Part shown: in pieces, positions 12,137 to 24,112 of the stretch | Layout: every line of letters starts with the position of its first letter | Numbering within the stretch: the stretch's first letter is position 1 | From: Gamsiella multidivaricata | Taxonomy: Eukaryota; Mortierellomycota; Mortierellomycetes; Mortierellales; Mortierellaceae | Assembly (NCBI RefSeq): GCF_025024155.1 | Contig: NW_026251709.1 | Coordinates: forward strand, 1-64,000 | Reading direction: 5' to 3' | Length of the DNA: 64,000 nt | Notes under the pieces: model-generated | Database searches by the model: none | The model's input: only the letters and a program-made list of their open reading frames with translations | Told to the model about the DNA's origin: nothing | Program-made: the position numbers and the translations under genes

Positions 12137-13928
12137 CGGGCGATGTGGATGGTGAACAAGATGGTGGCGCAAGAGTACTGGGTGTGCGACAAAAACTGTC
12201 GGTCCAATTAGAATCCCCTGCTTATATTGATCGCCAGACCGATTCAACCAGCCCTCTGGTTTACGACAGAATTGATAGGCTCCAACGGCTTGTTATCGAT
12301 ATCCTGAGGTCTTTGAGAACGGATGGATGGAGGGAGAGAGTCGCAGTGATGTTAACTGCTTTGAAGCGATGGCGCTCCCTGACTCGCTTTAAACGGATCT
12401 TCTTCCCACGTGTTGTTAATGCCGCAGCTATTGTTGTTTGCTTGTTAAGAAATGAAATGAATGAAATAATCCTGCTGCAGATGGTGAGAAAGACCGGGAG
12501 TTGTTGAAGAGGCGCGTGATTTACACCAGATCGATACGATGTATATAATTGGCCCTCCTGCCCTTTGTTGAAGTACTCTCACTCTTGTATCTGGTGTCTT
12601 TTCAACGTCCTTTTCTATGTTTGTATACATACGCCAATTGAGATTGAGATTAGTACAGGAACGGAAGGAAGAAAATAGGCAGGACGAAGGGTAGAGTTGC
12701 AGGAGGATGAAGACAAGGAAAGACAGAGCTCAAGAAGCAAAGCGCTCGCTGTGGGGCTGTTTCAATCGCAAAAAAATAAAAACTAAGGAAACGCATCGCC
12801 CAACGATTAACGTCCAAAGAAAAAAAAAAAAAAAAGGAACACAGCCTCATTCACTCATTTAACAGCATCAGCACCCAAAAATGCATCGCCCATTCCTCAA
12901 CACCCAAACGGTTGTAATCTGTCCCTGTTTTTAGTTTATTTAGTGGCAACAAACTCGACAGGGGTGTAAGGGTCAGGGGTGTAAGGGTGAACAAGAGATA
13001 AAGAAAAAAAAATATATGCTGTGGATTTGAAGGCGTATATATACCTGTGGAGCGGATGAAGGCTCGGTTTGAATGGAAGGAGTGATTTCGAGATGTTTGC
13101 TTCCAGTGAGCAAGTGAATGAATGAGTGAGAGAGCGAAATAAGAAATAGGTGCAATTGAACAAGCACTCTCTCTCGAGAAGACGAGGCAACGTGGACGGG
13201 AGAGTATGTGATGAATGTGGTACAGGTTCGAGAGCAGCAAACCAAGGAGTGTGTGTTGTGACGGAGGAGGACCGACACGGAGTAATAGCGTGGAGAGTGA
13301 AAGAAAGTGTGGGGGAGAGAGAGAGAATGAGAAAGAAAAAGAAACAAGGGCGATCAAGGAGGATCAAGTGATTGATCATCCATTCGATTCGAATCAAAGG
13401 CAGAGGAGGAATGCAATGGCGATCTGGACTTGCTCTGTTTGTCTGTCTGTCCGTCTGTCTATCTGTGCAATGCAGTAATAGAACAGGCCACGAGGTGTGA
13501 AAGCGAGGGAGCAGGCTGAGAAGAGATAAGGAGAGTACACAACAACAAGGGCTATTGCAGCTCCGGCAACGGATAGTCAGCATGGATCAATTCTCCGGAT
13601 ATACATACGATGTATGATTCATGCATGATTCACAGGACGCCCCTCCTCTCCTCTCCACTCGACTTGCTGCATCCATCCTAATCCTCTTTCTTCTTTGCCG
13701 CATTCATCTCGATCTCTCTTTTCTTCCATGCAACTGGGCTTCAGCCCTCCAATTGAGTTCTCGAGCAAAATCAACAAAGTGGACTATCTTACGGTTTGAC
13801 TCCACCGAACCCAAATTCATATGATATCTTTTCAACCAATGGGTGCGTTTATTACTGAGCCTGTCCTCATAAGAGTATCAATTTCAGCGTCCTTGCCCGG
13901 TTAGGTTCTGTCTCGACGTGCAGCTCGC
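12137..13928. other. Intergenic/5' region of the polyQ regulator, no supported gene
   Basis: This 1.8-kb stretch lies upstream of the regulator start (-) and beyond the stop of the Spo71-like gene (-). It is rich in purine tracts on the + strand (GAGAGAGAGA near 13312-13330, A-runs near 12820-12835 and 13003-13011), which read as long pyrimidine tracts on the transcribed minus strand. It probably holds a long 5' UTR and promoter. A search for an upstream exon carrying a zinc cluster found none. Confidence 0.5.
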
Positions 13929-16900
13929 TCAGCTGCGTCCTGCGAACCGGATCCGGCGCCGTTCTGCTCGCACAACCCGCTCTATCTCATTGTTGATCGC
14001 AAACACCCATTCCTCTAAATCAGGCCTGGATCGAGCTCTGAACACCCCGCAACTCCGTGGCGCGCTTCCATACACCACCCCGTCCTTAACAATGCTCGAA
14101 AGCAGACCATCCTTGCCAAAGACCTTCGATGATCCGCTCACTGCTCGCGCTGACATCGTCAGCAGCGCCGGACCACGTCGACTCAACATCCTCCTCCGCT
14201 TGCCTCGCCAGATAGAAAACGTGCAGTCTTCGTCCGGATCGTCGACGATTAGTCCATCGGGGAAATACCGCGGCAGCCGCTCAGATTCATCGTTCGTCCC
14301 ATGCACAGTGTCTTCGTCCGAAAAGTGGCCCGAGTAGATATAGATATCCATTAGCGAATGGATCGAGGCCAACTTCGACACCGTTGTCGGAACCAACTGT
14401 CCTGTCGTCTTGGATCGCCGGTGAGGGTGGAACAGCATTAGATAGCCCTCTGTCAGGACCAGGAACATCCTTCGGAAGGTGCTGTGCAACTTGGGTTTAT
14501 AATATACCATTCCAGATTTTGTAATGCTCCGGCACCCATTCACAACACACCAGTTCCATATACCCGGTGACACCATCGCCCTATCGTTATCCCAGTCTTG
14601 GATCGTCTCTCCAAGTTGGATCTCGTCAGTATCTAGACTTGACGCTAGCTGGCAGTTCGCCTGCGACACATACATGTGTTCCTTGATATCCAAGTGCTTC
14701 CTCAGCTTCCAATACTCGGCCAGCTTCTGTAATTGGTCACACCAGAGATGGGCAGCCTCGGGACTAAAGGCACGGAAGCGAACACAGGGCCCACCCTTCA
14801 TCTCAACCTCGATCACATTGCTATCCTCCAGGTGGTTGTCCATGTTGCCGGTATCGTTGTGAAGTAGCACATCCGCAACAAACGTTGCTGATTTGATGAA
14901 TCCCTCCCTGAGTGAGGTCGTTGCAGTGTGTCCGTTAACTGCGAGCTTCTTACGCAGACTGTTGTTCAGGGGTTCAGAACCGTGCAACTCATGTGTGCTT
15001 CCATTAGCCGCACCATGCCTCTGTTGCTGCTGCTGTTGACTGTTAGATCCGGGTATAGCAGTTTGCTGCTGGAGAGACTCTGGTTCAACTAAAATCGTCG
15101 GGAAAAAGTAGTTGTCCGGTTCCCTCTCGATGACTTGTGGCTCTTGTTCTTGCTGGCCAACCTGATGACTGGCACTGGCTGTTCTGGCACGATCCCCCGC
15201 TTCCTCTACTGCCTCTGTCGCGCGCATGACGGCCTTGCCCAACCTCTCCCTCTTACTCCCTTTCATGCTCTTCTTATATGACACATGTCGCATGGTTTCC
15301 CACTCCCGGACAGTCAACACTCTCACAGCTTCAATCTTGGTCATGTCAATGAATCCACGCGCTGCCTTCACTTGCGCCTTCAGCCTGCGGAGAGAACGGC
15401 TTTGTGACATATCCTTGTGATCCGGATTAGCAGATCGATGTGGGGTGATACAGAAAACGAGGGTCAAAGGGTCGATCGATCCTGCATGTTGCATCGTGGG
15501 GCTGTGCGACTCCGACGGAACTGTATAAATCAGCATGTGGTCGTGCGAGGTCAAGTAAAGTCGACGGAAGCGACGTATCGGATTGCCTGCAAACGTGCTC
15601 ACACGCACGAGATAGCCTTCGATAGGATCTGGCTCATGCAGTTCCTGACCACCTGCAATTTTTGCCTTGGATGGGTAGTGGGTAATTGGTCTCAGTTCCA
15701 ACAGATGTGTCTATCAACAACCCAAGAAGTACAATCCCAGTTAAATGGCTAAACCAAAACCATATAGCGATCGCTCATTAGCGCGACTTCATAAAGTCTA
15801 CGCTAAACCTTTTTTTTTTTTTTTCATACCTTATCCAGCACCTGTGGTCCTACAACGGTCCAATCCATTCTGCCAGTCCACTCTGAACCATCCGCAAATC
15901 CAATATGACCCTTCTGCAAGTGTAGATTATTCGTCTCGGATAGCACTCTTTCGTTCCAATAAATCCACTCGATTCGATCATAACGCTTCCAACAGAGTGC
16001 CACATCGCCATACTGTCCTGGATCCTGCCATATCTTGACCACCTCTGTCCAGTCCGGAACATCTTTGAGCAACGACAAAACATGGGATCGCAACAACTTG
16101 GGCGTGACTTCGTCTGGCGCCACCAGTTGAGGTCGTGCATTGTCGTCTGTGAGGTAAAACGTCTTGGACAGCATGCGTGTGGGGAGGTCCGATGCTGCCG
16201 TCCGATAATTCTCGTGCGGGGTTGTGGTGCTTGATTGACCAGCGTCCTGTTGTTCCTGAAATGGTAATGTCGAACTTAGCGCCGTACCCATGCCTTCATC
16301 CTCATCCTCATCTTCGATACTCTCGACCAGGTCGTCATCATCGTCGGTTCCTGAATCTGAATCTTCGGGGATAGGGACTCTGATCTTCACATCAAAGTCC
16401 GGCACCGCGATCTCAATGAAGGGTGGAATAGGCGCATTCCCGTTCAACAGCGTGTAAATATCCATATACCACGCACAGGCAAGCGAAATGGTGCGAGGGC
16501 GAAGAATGTATACAGTCAATCCCAGTGCCTCTGGATAGTTCTGAGTCACAGCAATCGAATAGTCCAAAGAGGAGTAGACTGAGACGCTTGTGCAAGACGA
16601 CAGGACGACCGTCCCATTGATTTTTTTCTATAAGACCGACAGCGTCTTGCGTCAGTTTACATGTGGATGGTTGTGGTAACAATGTCCAGTTTTCAAGTTG
16701 CCTCTTACATGGTTATAATAAAACTCGAGACGGCCCTTCTCGATTCTCTTGTCGGCTTTGGATCTCCTTCGAATCCTCTTGACAGGTGGTTTCGAATCAG
16801 TAGGTGGCCCCTTCATGACACACCACCATTCCTTCCACCCTTGACTCATGCGCTCCAGGCGACGAGCAGTATCCGAGTTGTAGACATGGGGTCCAGATCG

Positions 16901-18933
16901 TTCTGTCACCTCCTTCCTGACCAACATTCGATCCTGTTTCACGACCGGATGTGTCGACAATAAGGTAGGCTCTCGACTAGATTTGATCTGGTATTGCACC
17001 TTGGTCAGGAATCGTACATGCTTCTTCTTGACAGGACTGTCCGTTTGTAGTTGACAACCCTTGTCAATCGAACATATCGATTCGACGGGCTGCACACTCG
17101 TCCTGATTGGCATGTCGCTCTGTCGCTTCATTCCTGTTGGAGACCTGTTTAAAAGCGCCCGACCGAATCGTGTGCTCGCCTTGCTGATCGTTGTTGAAAG
17201 CGGCTCCTTTTGAGAGGCAGTATCTGAGACGGCCAATTCCTCCATCGTCTTTTCCTTTGATTCCTGACTCGTTCGAATTGCTCCCTCGGCCTGGCCGTTA
17301 GGTCGAATTCCTGCACCGCTGTCGCTCTCACGACTGATTACTTTTGCAAGCGAGTAATGTTCATCCGCATCGTCCTCATCTTCCTCATTTTCTTCCTCTA
17401 ATGCCTGTCCGTAGAGTGAATCCCGGTTGACACTGGAGACAGATTCTCGGGCTGTGACCCAAGTTGCCCCACGCCGTATATTGCTGTTTATCGGCGAAGA
17501 TGGTGTTGAAAGTGTTTTAACTGATGATGATGACGGTTTCCAGGCTGGACCCAAATGATCTGACTTTTGTACGCCGCTCTCCTCTGGAGGCAGGTTCTGA
17601 ATAGGAATCGGATCGGGCCGTTCCAAATTTTCAGGCTTGCTGACATCCACCATTGAAGAGACAGGGGAGCTGACATAGACTGGGTGGTTGGTTGCTGGAA
17701 GGTCCATCACAGATGATAATGGTGATCCCACAAGGACTGGATGGTGGTTCTTATGTAGATGCTGTTGACCGACTATCAATGCCCCTGAGCTCATCTGTCT
17801 GGTAGGTCGTGGTCGAGGCATTCTAAAAGAAACCAATTAAAGACCGATCAGTCAACCTGTCTTGTTGCCAATGGAGTCAGCTGCACTGTACAACGACGAT
17901 AATAGGGGGGATGAGGGTGCACGTTGTTCATGTTGAACAAAGTGTGGAGAGCGCGAAGCTAATTTCTTTATGGGGGAAAAGGGAAAGGGCGTCCTTACCT
18001 CGATCCTTCGCTCTCCCATCCAAGGTCCGGGTTGTCGAGATCGCCTTCATGGGGTCGTGCTTTCCGATGGTGTCCAAAAAACTTTTTAAGCCGGTTGGGT
18101 TCCCCTTCATCTCGCATGCTCTTCGTGCGCTTTTTCTCCTTGGAAGACCACCGGGTAGCAGTCGCCATTATCGGCTCATTGTTGTCCTCAGCCGCCCTCT
18201 CTTTGCCTTTTACCTCCGGGCCCTTGGTCCTCCATCCGCCAGCGCTATCTCCAGTATGTGGCAGTTCATGCCGTCCTTGAGTGGGATCACTGTGTTCAGA
18301 AGTTCCATGGTAGCCCTGGAGGCTGTGTCCAACACGGGCGGAGAGTGATTCGTTGGATGATGCAGAAGCTGTGGATGTCGATATTTGAAATGGATGCACG
18401 GATTTGTTTCGATCCGGACCATATTCTAGCTTTCTATGGCCCTCGCGCTCCCCACGTTCATCCTCGCCATCCTCGTCATTATCCTGCTCGTAGTCTCGCC
18501 TCTCGTCTTCGCTGTCGAAAGCATTTGGATCCTCATCATCAGTTTCGTGGCTCTCGTCGGAGCTGTGGTCGCTAAAGGTATAGGATAGCTGGGGTATACT
18601 GGTCTGCTGCAGGGGAGCATTTGGTATTGCTGAGGGTGCTGGAGAGGTAGGTGTCGTGCCGGGAACTGGTGCAGTAGTTGGCGTTGAAGTCTGGTGAGGC
18701 AAAGTATGAGATTTGAGAAAGGATGACCCTTGAACCCACCATGGCTTTGGTACAGCTGCTTGTGTAGAGTGACGAGCGTTGGCATGATGTGAATGGAAAG
18801 ATTTCGCTTGTCCCTGGTGAGAGGTGGGTTCGTTGCTGTTGCTGTGGTTATGATGCTTCAGGACGATGGGGCCGATGAAGATACGATGGTGACCAGAATG
18901 GGTAGATAGAATCGAGTTCCCAAAGGATGCCAT
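13929..18933 (-). CDS. Spo71-like pleckstrin-homology protein
   Basis: Four exons, complement(13929..15710, 15830..16627, 16709..17822, 17999..18933), total 4629 nt, 1542 aa. Every junction has GT/AG ends and closes in phase. The N-terminal ~630 residues are low-complexity with acidic runs. Around residues 635-685 is a conserved block (WKEWWCVMKG, RLEFYYNH) that I associate with the Spo7_2_N region. Exon 3 carries WKRYDRIEWIYWNERVL. Exon 4 begins with a PH-type domain near residues 977-1087 (EGYLVRV, RRFRRLYLTSHDHMLIY) and has a second PH-like region near 1340-1540 (FRRMFLVLTEGYLMLFHPH). In budding yeast, Spo71 is a double-PH protein that binds membrane lipids and acts with Vps13 in prospore-membrane growth. 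A similar lipid-binding role at membranes is inferred here. The start ATG (MASFGNS) is the only good candidate. Confidence 0.75.
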
Positions 18934-20145
18934 TGTACTTATCAGGGAAGTAAAGCCTCGTTCTTAGTTGTCCTCAAAGGGGTGAAAAAGAATAAAAGGA
19001 TAAAGAAAGTGGAGCCGAAGAAAAGAGAGAAATGAAAGAAAGAAAGTGAAAATGAGTGAGCGCAAGAAAGCGAAAGAGGTGGAGTGGGGGCGGATTGGCG
19101 AATGTCAAAGGAATGAATGAATGTGAATGAATGGAATAGAAAGAAAAGGTGATGTAGGGACAATGACGTTTTGAGAAAGCAAAAGGATTAACCTTTCTTC
19201 GGAATGGGATGGTGTAGCCCTTTGGTTCCCCTTTTTGGTGGCAAATCAGTGCTGAACTGACTAAAAATAAGAAAATGTAATTTGCTCTTTTTTCTTTTGG
19301 CTCCAGTAATGGTTCCAACATGGAGCCATGCTGCCATGGGTCTCAAATTATTGCACAGGTCGCCTTTCATCATTAAACATTACCATTCCATCCAAACATC
19401 CACATCGATGACAGAGGAACAGCAATACTGCTTCTCGCACTGATGAATACTATGTTGTTGACGTGATATCGTATCCTCTCGATCGGTCATCGTCATCTGT
19501 GCGCATTCCTTCCGAAATTACAATGAGAGCAGGAGAGCAGGGGCCACCTTCTTTCTTTTTTTGGCCAATCTATTAACATCTCAAAGCGCCCACCTTTACT
19601 CTCGCAAAAGGATGAAAGAAAGCCGGCTTCAGCCCTCCATTGTTTCGCCATACCTTTTACGTTCTCATTTCTCTACTGCAGGACCAGAGGAGAAAAAAGC
19701 GGGAGGAAATATAAAACTCCTTCAAAAAACCCTAAAAATCCTAAAAATCCTAACAATCCTAACTTGAATAAAAATCAGCAGCTTCAAAAAGGGAACCAAC
19801 TCATCCGGGAGGGCTGATCGGTCGTACTAGTTGAGCGCCAGGACATCGGTTATAATATGTTATCTAAGGCCTAAAATACCATTGTCAGACCGAATTTCCA
19901 ATTTTTGGCTTGTTTCTTCGCTATTGAGCTAATTCAAGGGTTCCATCGCTCATCTATCGGAAATCATGCGCACTATGCGATTTAAAAGAGTACCATTGCC
20001 TCTTTTCCAGCGCCAGTAGCTATAAAACATTTGAGTCCAAAGATCCGAGTGATGCTTTTCTATTATTGTGTATTGTTCTTTTTGGTCTCTATCTTGGCAA
20101 CTTCGTCTATGATACGGAAGCAGCACCTTCAAGATACACATCCTC
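18934..20145. other. Intergenic, promoter region of the Spo71-like gene
   Basis: 1.2 kb between two minus-strand genes. The first 250 bp next to 18933 is purine-rich on the + strand (GAAAGAAAGAAAGTG, GAATGAATGAATG), i.e. a pyrimidine-rich 5' leader on the transcribed strand. A short CCTAAAAAT repeat occurs near 19726-19760. No coding region is supported. Confidence 0.5.
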
Positions 20146-22131
20146 TCAAACATCCTCACATGCCTCTACCTGCGCCATGAACTCCTCCACAAGGCGTGCA
20201 CACACCTCCCCTCCATTATTCGGAATCCTTCGTTCGAACCACACCGTTGATCCTGGGGTCCTAGGCGACCCTCCCTCTTCCATCATCCTCGGCAAGGCGC
20301 TCACCCCTCTCTCGACCGGCGAGCTATACTTCCCCCACACCCCCGCCGTCGACAGACGCGCCATTTTGGGCCCCTTAGGTCTAAACGCCGAAAGCGATGC
20401 CACAGATGACGACCGTCTCGATCGGCGACGCGTTCCAGACATCCTCGGCTCCTGTTCCTCAGCCTCGGTAACCATCGAAAGGGGCACTACCGCCGGTGCC
20501 ATTGGGGTCATTGGGCTCACGCACAATTCTGGGATCACCTTGTTGAGTTGACTAGCGTTATTATCTTCTTCAGAGCTCTCCATAAACAGCCGTCGACCTT
20601 CCCTCTCCTCGTTCGCCTGTCGATCGGCCTCCAGGATCGCTCGTTGCCAATGACCCGTTTCAAACTCCCCCGCTGTCATTTCGACTGGCAATCCGTGATT
20701 GACCATCATGTTGATAAGTCCATGCTCCTCAATGAACTGCGGACGCGGAACATAGATCAACGGCTTGTCATGAGCAATGCACTCTGAACACGTTCCATAG
20801 CCCTATTATCAAATTAAAAAAGAATCGTTAGCAACTATCACTATCCTCAAAACAGGTGCTCATGGTGCTTATCCATGCTCTAGAAAAAAAAAAAAAAAAA
20901 AAAAAAAAAGAGATACTTACCAGTTTGCCAATAACAATGTCCGCAGCCTGGGTCAGATCCGGCACGTAGACACCATGTGGACTCCTATAGAACCCCTCCG
21001 GTAACTCATGTTCCACAGGTAACCCACAAATCACTCCAATCCACCCCTCTGGTAACGGGTTTCCCCATCCTTGCTTCAGTCTTTGTCCTCCAAAAGATAC
21101 CAACACCACCTTATGGGTCCTAATCAACTCCTCACCCACGCCCAACGACCGCAGCACGTCCTCGCGACTATTCACCGCCATCCGGACCACCAGCGGCACA
21201 TCCACGGCCCTACGAGGGACCGCCTGCAACTTCGACGGAGATGGCAAACACGTCGATGGCGATAACAATGACGACAAAAATGGTCCAGAATTGAAGCCTC
21301 CGCTGACGATCGACGGATTCGGAGACGAAGCCGCGGTTCTCATAATAACCGGCGACATCACGCCTGCAGGTGTCGTGTCGCCCATAGATGTTTCCGAAAG
21401 CTCTTCCTTTTCTTTTTCTTGCTCCTGCTCCTGCCCATGCTCCTTCATGTTCTTGTTATCTGCAAAATGCACCTCGATATCAATAGCCGACGTGTGTAGC
21501 TGGCCACTTGATTGTTGATGGACATCCTCTTCCGTATCATCCATATCCGAGATCGATGGACTCCTTCCGTTCGTTTGACTGCCAGTCGATAACGTCGTCA
21601 ACGCCCCAGATTCCATCGCCAAGATCTCATCCTCGAATGCCGGTATATCGATCGATCCTGGCAGGCGGAGTAACAGTGACGCCTTTTTGTAGTCCTCCAG
21701 CGCAGCGTCCGCACATGCCAACACATCCTTGTCAAGTGCATCGCCCTCCCGCAGGAACCGATATACTTCATCGAATGTGAAGTTTGTGATAAGAATCGCA
21801 GGGATGCCATATGCGCTCGCAGCCGCACTTTATGAGTATAAAAATGTATAATATGAACGTTAGCTAACGTTATTCATTCATTCACGGGTTGGGGATAGCT
21901 GCTCAATGAAAATGCTCTTCAAGGCTTTAAAGAGGAGTGCGATGGAAATGGCTTATGGAAAAATATGCGATGCTCATATCCGAGAGAGCTAAACAAATTC
22001 GCTCCCTGCCTCTTAATCTGCAGGCCGGTTCTGAGCCATTCAACAATGAATTAACAGAGACAGTTGATGGTGGGATGGCCTTGTGTGCGCTCGAAATGCA
22101 ACATGGCTTACGATGACCGCTGCAATGGGCC

Positions 22132-22162
<31 letters not shown>

Positions 22163-23131
22163 AAAACAAAAACAAAAAAACTATAATGCGGAGGATAATA
22201 GAATCGAATAGAGAAAAGGGAGATATGGCGATGCTTACTTACCATGGCAAGAAAGGAGCGTCTGCGAGGACACAGTCAACACCGACCTGGGCCAGCCAGG
22301 AGACTTCGAGCTGAATCGTTTCTTCGCGTTTAGACAAAAAGTTCTTGCATCCCTCGATGGTCTTTTCTCGATCTACACTGTATGCCTGTTTAGATGGGGG
22401 GGAGGGGGTGTTGTATTGCAGTGGTGCAGGAAAATGAAATCGGGGGTGGTTACAAACGAAAGGAGGGGGGGACAGAAACATAACGGTTAGACAGATTGGT
22501 TTTAACATCAACAGAGACAATCCAGCGTCGCCAACACGATCCCAGTTCATGTCTTCCTGGAACAATGAAAAAAAAAAAAAAAAAAAAAAAAAAGCACAGA
22601 CACATCATAGGGATACACGCACCAATGGTTGGACGACGCCTGCGTCGACCTTGGCGTTTCTGTAGATGGCTCCCAGCGCAATCACATCCTGAAAGATAAA
22701 TTGGGGTGCGTCCGAGACAATGTAGATCGTGTGTTTTTGGCGTGATGGCATCGTTGCTTCTGCTGCTGTTGAATCAAGGTCTCCGGTCGACGTTGTGGTT
22801 GTCGTTGTGGTTGCTGTAGCTGGTCTTTCTTTCAAGAGTTCTGTGATGATCTGGTTGACACGAGTCGCATGGCCGAATCCTGAAGGGTGCATGAACACCG
22901 CACAACAGCATATTTAGTAAAAATCGAAACAGAAATAGGGCGAGATGGGAGATAAGCGAAGTTAAGATTAATGGATGTGTGCGTTTGTATAAATAGCGGT
23001 CGACAAAGCACAGCCATTGGTTCAGAGGGAATGAATCCCCTTGACCCTGTTAACCATGGTCAGATCAGTCGACACAATGCCGTACCGTGGCCGGAGACGT
23101 AGTAACTGAGGGTGTATCCTTTGGTGTTCAT
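20146..23131 (-). CDS. GT-B glycosyltransferase related to the N-terminal domain of L-arabinokinase
   Basis: Five exons, complement(20146..20802, 20921..21827, 22243..22385, 22623..22879, 23086..23131), total 2010 nt, 669 aa. All phases close, including the 46-nt first exon. The N-terminus reads YYVSGHGFGHATRV, the glycine-rich motif typical of the glycosyltransferase-like half of plant L-arabinokinase. Later landmarks are PQFIFQDVI, LEVSWLAQVGVDCVLADAP, AYGIPAILITNFTFD, LLRLPG, VSFGGQ and IGKLGYGTCSECIAHDKPLIYVPR, the last being a nucleotide-sugar-binding signature of GT-B folds. The C-terminal GHMP-kinase half of plant arabinokinase is absent; instead there is a serine-rich tail. A ~100-residue low-complexity insert (acidic and serine-rich) interrupts the C-terminal domain. 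The substrate is unknown. Introns contain long T-tracts on the coding strand. Confidence 0.75.
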
Positions 23132-24112
23132 TATGATAGTTTATGTGTGGAAGGACGTTTGGTTAATGCAATGGAGGGAGAGTGAAGAGAGCGAGTGGAA
23201 GTGAAATAAAGTGAAGTGAAGTGAAGTGAAGGGAAAAGTAAGGAAGGAAGGAGACGGATATTATATGAACACTAAGCAGAAGAGATGTGTGCACAAACGG
23301 CCTTGGATGCTTTTTTATATTGCTGCAGTCCCTTTAATGTTGGATGAGCTACATTGATAAGCCGTTATTGATGAGAGCCCTTGCATATTCCAAAAGAGAT
23401 AAAAAAAAAGAAGATGAGGAATGGGTCAGTCCGAAGACATCAGATGGCAGCGAATGAGTTGTGAAAGGGGGTTGCAGTGCAGTTGAAATGTGGGAATGAA
23501 TGAGGTCTCAGATAAATATATTAGCCTCTTAGCGAGATGGTTTTAAACTATCGAATGAAATGAAAGATGTGACCTTCCTATTTTTGGGATGGCTATCCCT
23601 TCCGCACATTCGGATCCCATGCGCACGTCCTTTATGTTTTTGCCAAGCTATATAGGACCTATACCATACTGCGTTGATTGAGACCATAGCAACATCCGCC
23701 TCAACCACCTATACCACCTATACTTGCTGCTCATCCTCGTCTATCCTATCTTCCCCTCAATGTCATCTAACTTGGACATTTGTTTTGTCGCCAATGACAT
23801 CTCTTTCTTCGGGCCACGTTGCTGATCCATTCGCACTCGATACATTCTAGACACGACGCGCTAACACCTGCGCGCGTAGAAACGACCATCTTCTACTCCC
23901 AGACATACGATCATGATTCCTCCTGTCAATAGCAGTGTTTTTCTTGTCTCAGTAACTGTCATTGACATCACATCATCTGAAGAGTCCATACATCTCTCCG
24001 TAGTTTCATTAGAATATGTTATCGAGTCGTTTTCAAATCATGACCCAGTCTATTTACCTATCATCCTCTCACTCCACCCATGATCCGCCTATATTTGTCT
24101 GCCTTTCCCTTT
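23132..24112. other. Intergenic, no supported gene
   Basis: About 1 kb upstream of the GT-B gene (-) and downstream of the GT64 gene (-). Near 23205-23230 there is a GTGAA repeat (GTGAAGTGAAGTGAAGTGAAG). No ORF with coding character was seen. Confidence 0.5.

Noticed and set aside
12936..13583. 215-aa minus-strand ORF upstream of the polyQ regulator
   Set aside because: Low-complexity Ser/Leu/His peptide from a pyrimidine-rich leader; its cysteines do not form a zinc-cluster pattern.
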